The notes under the pieces were generated by a model. It saw only the letters and a list, made by a program, of their open reading frames with translations, was not told the origin of the DNA and did not search any database. A DNA stretch of 39,035 bases, taken from positions 1 through 39,035 of the forward strand of contig JACNKQ010000045.1 of assembly GCA_014381945.1 (NCBI GenBank), given 5' to 3'. The stretch comes from Actinomycetota bacterium (GTDB lineage Bacteria > Actinomycetota > Acidimicrobiia > Acidimicrobiales > MedAcidi-G1). This document shows, piece by piece, positions 35,319 through 39,035 of the stretch (its first letter is position 1; each line of letters opens with the position of its first letter). A program made the position numbers and the translations under genes.

Positions 35319-36449
35319 CTAGGCTGACAGCGGGAGTTCTCTCAGGCCGCGTACAGGCCGCGAGATTTCGGAAATGGCCTTCTGGTACTGCGTCTCCAGC
35401 CCGTCGGTCAACGCTTCGTCGAGAGCGGGGAACAGGTGCCCGTACGTGTCGAGGGTGACTTTGATTGATGAGTGGCCGAGGCGCTCCATGATTGCTCTCG
35501 GGTGAGCCGCATCAGAAATTAGCATCGCGGCGCAGGTGTGGCGAAGGTCATGGAATCTGAATCCGTCTAACCCGAAGTCCTCTACTGCAGGTTTGAAGTA
35601 GCGCCTGTAGAAGTTCGAATGGCGAAGCACCGAGCCATTTGGGGATGTGAACACAAGTGCCGTCTGGTCCCGTGCGGCGCCCCGTCCCTCAAGGTGGGTG
35701 GCAAGTAGGTCGCGGAGGAAGGTGGGGATCGACACTGACCTAGTTCGATGGTTCTTGGTGTCAGTGAACAGTGCTTCGCCACGAACCTCTGAGACCGACT
35801 GCCGCACCGTCAGACGGCCCCTGAGCAGGTTCAGGTCACCTACCCGCAGAGCAGCACATTCGCCCGCTCTAAGGCCCGTAAACGCCGCAAAGAGGACAAG
35901 CAGACCCGATTCCGCGTCCATGGTCTTAGCGAGAGCAGTAATAGTCTCTGCTGACTCAAACTTGGCTACAGATGACGCAGCGACCTTCGGAGACTTCACA
36001 TCCCGGGCGGGGCTGGTTACGAGTGCTCCGTCTCGGACTGCGAGATCAAGGATCGGACGCAACACGTTGAGAGCGTTCTTGACTGTCTGTGGCGACCGGC
36101 CAGCGTTCAACATCTCGGCTTTGAACCTCTCGATCGTTGACCAAGAGATCTTCTCGACAGGCCGATTACCAAATGTTGGCATAATCCATCGTTCCAGAAT
36201 CGACTCGTAACCGGCACGCGTCTTTGGCTTGCAGTCCAGCGTTGACATCCTGATCGCCGCGTACTCAGAGAATAGTTGTCGCCCACGATCTGGCGAGACC
36301 CATGTCCCTCGGGCCATATCAGTCTCAACACTGGCAGCAAACCGGTCTGCATCGTTCTTCTTCTTGAAGGTCTTTGATCGTTCCTTGTTGTCTGGGTCCC
36401 GGTACCGGACCCGGTATCTTCCGGGCGAGCGTTTTTGAACATGCGCCAT
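35319..36449 (-). CDS. int: Tyrosine recombinase (phage/ICE-type integrase)
   Basis: 376 aa. It has an N-terminal AP2-like arm-binding region ('GRYRVRYRDPDNKERSKTF') and a SAM-like core-binding domain at ~60-150. The catalytic domain carries Arg194 ('FTGLRAGE'), Lys232 ('TDTKNHRTR'), His300 and Arg303 ('FHDLRHT'), His326 ('LGHSS') and the nucleophile Tyr336 ('DTYGH'). All active-site residues are intact. Base composition is clearly lower in GC than the backbone. It ends 48 bp from the 3' end of tRNA-Pro, its likely attachment site. Its ribosome-binding site (AAGGAG) is formed right at the edge of the IS21 element, which has separated the gene from its former upstream DNA. Confidence 0.93.
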   Translation of the reverse strand: MAHVQKRSPGRYRVRYRDPDNKERSKTFKKKNDADRFAASVETDMARGTWVSPDRGRQLFSEYAAIRMSTLDCKPKTRAGYESILERWIMPTFGNRPVEKISWSTIERFKAEMLNAGRSPQTVKNALNVLRPILDLAVRDGALVTSPARDVKSPKVAASSVAKFESAETITALAKTMDAESGLLVLFAAFTGLRAGECAALRVGDLNLLRGRLTVRQSVSEVRGEALFTDTKNHRTRSVSIPTFLRDLLATHLEGRGAARDQTALVFTSPNGSVLRHSNFYRRYFKPAVEDFGLDGFRFHDLRHTCAAMLISDAAHPRAIMERLGHSSIKVTLDTYGHLFPALDEALTDGLETQYQKAISEISRPVRGLRELPLSA

Positions 36450-36459
36450 TAGTTCTCCT

Positions 36460-36476
36460 TGTGAACGCTCATCGAA
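36460..36476. repeat. Left terminal inverted repeat of the IS21 element
   Basis: TGTGAACGCTCATCGAA. Its first base completes the Shine-Dalgarno of the neighbouring integrase gene. Confidence 0.8.
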
Positions 36477-36522
36477 TCCGGTAGCGCGCGATCGTCGAAA
36501 ACGAGAGCACGTTCGTTATTGG

Positions 36523-37335
36523 TCAGTCTGGCGTAGGGGCCGTGGTGTTGGCCAGTGTTTCGGGGTGGCGCGTGCGGCGGGTGCGGGTCTTCGCGTCGTG
36601 TAGCCGGTAGGACTCGCCTTTGGTTTCGATGATCCGGCAGCGGTGGGTGAGCCGGTCGAGGGTGGCGCCGGTGAGGCGTTCGGAGCCGAGGACTTCGGTC
36701 CACGACTCGAACGGCAGGTTGGTCGTGACGATCATCGAGGTGCGCTCGTACGCGGTCGAGATCACGTCGAAGAGCAGCTCGGCGCCGACCTTGGACGCGG
36801 GCACGTAGCCCAGCTCGTCCAGCACGAGGAGGTCCAGTTTGGCGAGCTGGTTCTTGACTCGGAGGAAGGTGCGTTCGTCGCGGGCTTCGATGAGGGTGGT
36901 GATGAGTTCGGTGGCCCGGAAGAACCGCACCTTGTAGCCGCGCCCGCATGCTGCTGCGGCGAGCGCGGTGGCGAGGTGACTCTTGCCGGTGCCGGGGTTG
37001 CCGACCAGCAGCACGTTCTCGCGTTTGTCGATGAAGTCGCAGCGGGCCAGTTCGGTGATGAGCATTTTGTTGACGGAGGGTCGGGCGGTGAAGTCGAACG
37101 TGTCGAGCGACTTGAACGTCGGGAACCGGGCGGCCTTGAGCCGTCGCTCCGCGGCGCGCTTCTCCCGCTCGAGCAGCTCCAACTCGCAGAGCCGCAGGAG
37201 GTAGGTGAGGTGGTCGGCGTTGTCGGTCGCTGCTTGGGCGGCGACCTTCTCGGCCTCGGCGCCGATGGTTGGCAGGCGCAGCGCTTTGAGGTGGTGGTGC
37301 AGCAGCACCATCGATTTCGTTTCGAGGGTCTTCAT
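36523..37335 (-). CDS. istB: IS21-family helper ATPase IstB
   Basis: 270 aa, AAA+ ATPase of the DnaC-like clade that selects target DNA and stimulates the transposase. Walker A 'GNPGTGKSH' is at residues 112-120, Walker B 'LDLLVLDELGYVP', and sensor region 'MIVTTNLPFESWTEVLGS'. The N-terminal helical domain ('HLKALRLPTIG') is the family's oligomerisation part. The ATG overlaps the istA stop by 4 bp, the standard IS21 arrangement. Intact. Confidence 0.95.
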   Translation of the reverse strand: MKTLETKSMVLLHHHLKALRLPTIGAEAEKVAAQAATDNADHLTYLLRLCELELLEREKRAAERRLKAARFPTFKSLDTFDFTARPSVNKMLITELARCDFIDKRENVLLVGNPGTGKSHLATALAAAACGRGYKVRFFRATELITTLIEARDERTFLRVKNQLAKLDLLVLDELGYVPASKVGAELLFDVISTAYERTSMIVTTNLPFESWTEVLGSERLTGATLDRLTHRCRIIETKGESYRLHDAKTRTRRTRHPETLANTTAPTPD

Positions 37336-38831
37336 GCGGTGTCTCCTATGGGTGTCAGGGCGCGGTATGCGCCGAGATCGATGGCGTCAACGACGACGCT
37401 CTTGAGATGGGGGTGGCCGTCGAGGCTGAATAGTCCGACGGGGCGTTCTTGGGAGTGCGCCAGGATCAGGCCGACGGCGTCCGCGCCGGTCGCCCCGATC
37501 CTCAGCGCTTGGCCAACAGCACTGGTGAGCTCACGCAGCGACGCTCGTTCCATGAGGCGCAGCACCTTGATGAACTCGCGTGTGCCGCCCGAGGCGAGGT
37601 CGGCTTCGAGGCGTCGGCGCAACAACGCGAAACACGGGGGCAGGTCCCAGTCTTCGAGGGGCCGGGCGGCGTCGAGGGCGCCTGGCTTACGTTCCAACAG
37701 GGCCAGGTAGTGCACCGGGTTGAAGAAGACCCGTTCCCGTCCCCAGTGACGCAGGTGGGTTGCGACGATCTGGGGGCCCGCCGCGATGGTGAGGTGGTCG
37801 ACGCCACCCAGCACGGTGAGGTCGTGGTGCGCGTACGCGGTCGGCACCGAGTAGTCGTTGCGGTCGAACCGCACCAGCGACAACGTGTTCGCCCGGCGCT
37901 GCTCGACCCGGCGCGCTTCGAACGACTCGGCCGGCAACGCCAACATCGCGGCCAGGTCCTCGGCGAGACGTTCGCGTTTCGTCGTGCCCTTGCCCCGCAC
38001 CCGCCGGTCCAAGTCGGCGTCGCAACGCCGAGCAAGATGGGCGTTGAGGTCGGCGAACGTGTCGAACGCTGGGACCGGGACCAGAAAGTTCCGGCGCCCG
38101 AACCCGACGAGGTTCTCGACGTGGCCCTTCTCGTTGCCCCGAGCCACCCGGCAGAACCGATGCGTGAACAGGTAGTGCGATTCGAGGCGTAGGAACTCGC
38201 GGGTCAACTGCCGTTGCGATCCGCCCATCACCTTCGACACGGCGATCGTCGTGTTGTCATACGCGGTCTTCGTCGGGACACCACCGAAGTACTCGAAGCC
38301 CGACACGTGGCCCTGCTGGAACGTCTCGGTGCACTCACGCGGATACGCCGACACGAAGAACGCGTCGGAGTACGGCAAGCTCATCACTGCCAACGCCGCC
38401 TTCATCCGTTCGCCGGCGATCTCGACGGTCGCTTCACCGAAATCGAACTGGGCTTCGCCGGGCGGATGCGACAACGGCACGAACACCTCCGCCTGCGTCC
38501 GCCGGCGCTCGGCGATGTAACGGCGGACTTGGACCTCGCTGCCCGAATAGCCGTGCTCGTCGCGCAGCCGCTCGAAGACCCGCTTCGCCGTGTGACGTTG
38601 CTTGCGCGGTGTCGACGGGTCAGCGTCGGTCGCCAGGATCTCGTCGATCACACCGGTGAACGGACCCAGCTTCGGTCTCGGCCGCTGCCCCGTTGACCGA
38701 TAGCCCGGCGGCTCAGCGTGGGTGAGGATCTTCTCGAGCGTCTCCGACCCCAGCCCGTACTCGCGACGCGCCGCCCGTTTCGACAGGCCCTCGACGAGCA
38801 CCCTGCGCCGGACCTCTGTCCACATCTCCAT
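37332..38831 (-). CDS. istA: IS21-family transposase IstA
   Basis: 499 aa. It has an N-terminal HTH ('GLSKRAARREYGLGSETLEKIL') and an RNase-H-fold core with probable DDE residues Asp130 ('QFDFGEA'), Asp192 ('TAYDNTT') and Glu239 ('GNEKGHVEN'). A C-terminal beta-barrel-like domain follows ('VRFDRNDYSVPTAYAHHDLTV'). The frame is open back to a TTG at 38879, but ATG 38831 is taken as start because a GGGGGAAGG run lies shortly before it and the family begins near 'MWTEVRR'. A GTG at 38843 is also possible. Complete and probably functional. Confidence 0.92.
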   Translation of the reverse strand: MEMWTEVRRRVLVEGLSKRAARREYGLGSETLEKILTHAEPPGYRSTGQRPRPKLGPFTGVIDEILATDADPSTPRKQRHTAKRVFERLRDEHGYSGSEVQVRRYIAERRRTQAEVFVPLSHPPGEAQFDFGEATVEIAGERMKAALAVMSLPYSDAFFVSAYPRECTETFQQGHVSGFEYFGGVPTKTAYDNTTIAVSKVMGGSQRQLTREFLRLESHYLFTHRFCRVARGNEKGHVENLVGFGRRNFLVPVPAFDTFADLNAHLARRCDADLDRRVRGKGTTKRERLAEDLAAMLALPAESFEARRVEQRRANTLSLVRFDRNDYSVPTAYAHHDLTVLGGVDHLTIAAGPQIVATHLRHWGRERVFFNPVHYLALLERKPGALDAARPLEDWDLPPCFALLRRRLEADLASGGTREFIKVLRLMERASLRELTSAVGQALRIGATGADAVGLILAHSQERPVGLFSLDGHPHLKSVVVDAIDLGAYRALTPIGDTA

Positions 38832-38963
38832 ATCGGTGTGCACCCTTCCCCCGTCCTGCTCGCCGAACCTTCCGAGCAAGCCTCGGGCGGGGTCCGCGAA
38901 CGAACGGGGATGTCAGGTGCTCCCGCTTTCGACGATCAAGAACCGATCAGGAGTGCTCCCGTT

Positions 38964-38980
38964 TTCGATGAGCGTTTACA
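38964..38980. repeat. Right terminal inverted repeat of the IS21 element
   Basis: TTCGATGAGCGTTTACA, which inverted matches the left end with one mismatch. A second, related motif lies at about 38917-38936. Confidence 0.8.
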
Positions 38981-39035
38981 GTGCCCGAACAGCCGGGAGC
39001 GTTCCTCAATTCGCGACACCGTCGAAAAAGAAGCA
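38981..39035. other. DNA beyond the IS21 element
   Basis: 55 bp with no recognisable gene. If the IS inserted into the element, this is the former upstream side of int. The rest is off the window. Confidence 0.4.

Larger units (their letters stand above)
36460..38980 (-). mobile_element. IS21-family insertion sequence, complete
   Basis: 2,521 bp. The ends are imperfect inverted repeats: left TGTGAACGCTCATCGAA (36460-36476) and right, read inward, TGTAAACGCTCATCGAA (38980-38964), with one mismatch. As usual for IS21, each end has further internal copies of a related motif: CGTCGAAAACGAGAGCAC on the left, and CATCGAAAACGGGAGCAC and CGTCGAAAGCGGGAGCAC on the right. It carries istA and istB, both intact and overlapping. 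The flanks show no obvious target duplication. Confidence 0.85.

Noticed and set aside
35319-36449. Recombinase of the 27-34 kb island
   Set aside because: It lies outside the island repeats, beside a tRNA 3' end that is its more likely target. No shared core sequence with the 41-bp repeats was seen.
36450-38990. Target-site duplication flanking the IS21 element
   Set aside because: The bases left of 36460 and right of 38980 do not match over 4-8 bp.

Overview
The window is high-GC actinobacterial DNA. The lineage is an inference: the gene content (scpA-scpB-rluB-tyrA-aroA-cmk-plsC-der order, fused-type KorA with KorB, TlyA, PP2C/SpoIIE phosphatase) and frequent GTG starts fit Actinomycetota, perhaps Acidimicrobiia. 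Many first genes of operons appear leaderless: a TANNNT box lies 7-8 nt before the start codon.

1-27.2 kb is chromosomal backbone. It opens with a DUF1028 hydrolase (minus), a low-complexity/TPR protein, an OB-fold (SSB-like) protein, class I fructose-bisphosphate aldolase and a crotonase. The korA-korB oxidoreductase follows, then a HAD phosphatase-tlyA-nadK-recN run and pyrG-NUDIX-HD. trpS (minus) diverges from scpA-scpB-rluB. After these come a short upstream ORF with tyrA-aroA-cmk-plsC, ispH (minus) divergent from a PDZ/DUF512 protein gene and der, a membrane PP2C phosphatase, and a 70-aa zinc-ribbon membrane protein.

27.2-34.2 kb is a compact island, more A/T-rich than its flanks. It is bounded by 41-bp direct repeats (three mismatches) that both encode the last 12 codons and stop of the zinc-ribbon gene, so it looks integrated into the 3' end of that gene. 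It carries an ECF sigma/anti-sigma-like pair transcribed leftward. Transcribed rightward is a tight five-gene run: lipoprotein, peptidoglycan-binding/HlyD-like adaptor, MacB-type ATPase, FtsX-type permease and LuxR-type regulator ending in a 12-G tract. Last comes a secreted peptidase-inhibitor-I36/crystallin-like protein. The island has no recombinase of its own. It is the best candidate here for an undescribed system: regulated export of, or envelope defence around, a secreted small protein.

34.2-39.0 kb starts with the aldo/keto reductase that presumably lay next to the zinc-ribbon gene before insertion, then tRNA-Pro(GGG). A tyrosine recombinase gene beside the tRNA 3' end marks a second element that runs off the right edge. 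An IS21-family element (istA/istB, 2.5 kb, ends recognisable) sits exactly at the ribosome-binding site of the recombinase gene. No gene-free stretch exceeds about 300 bases.
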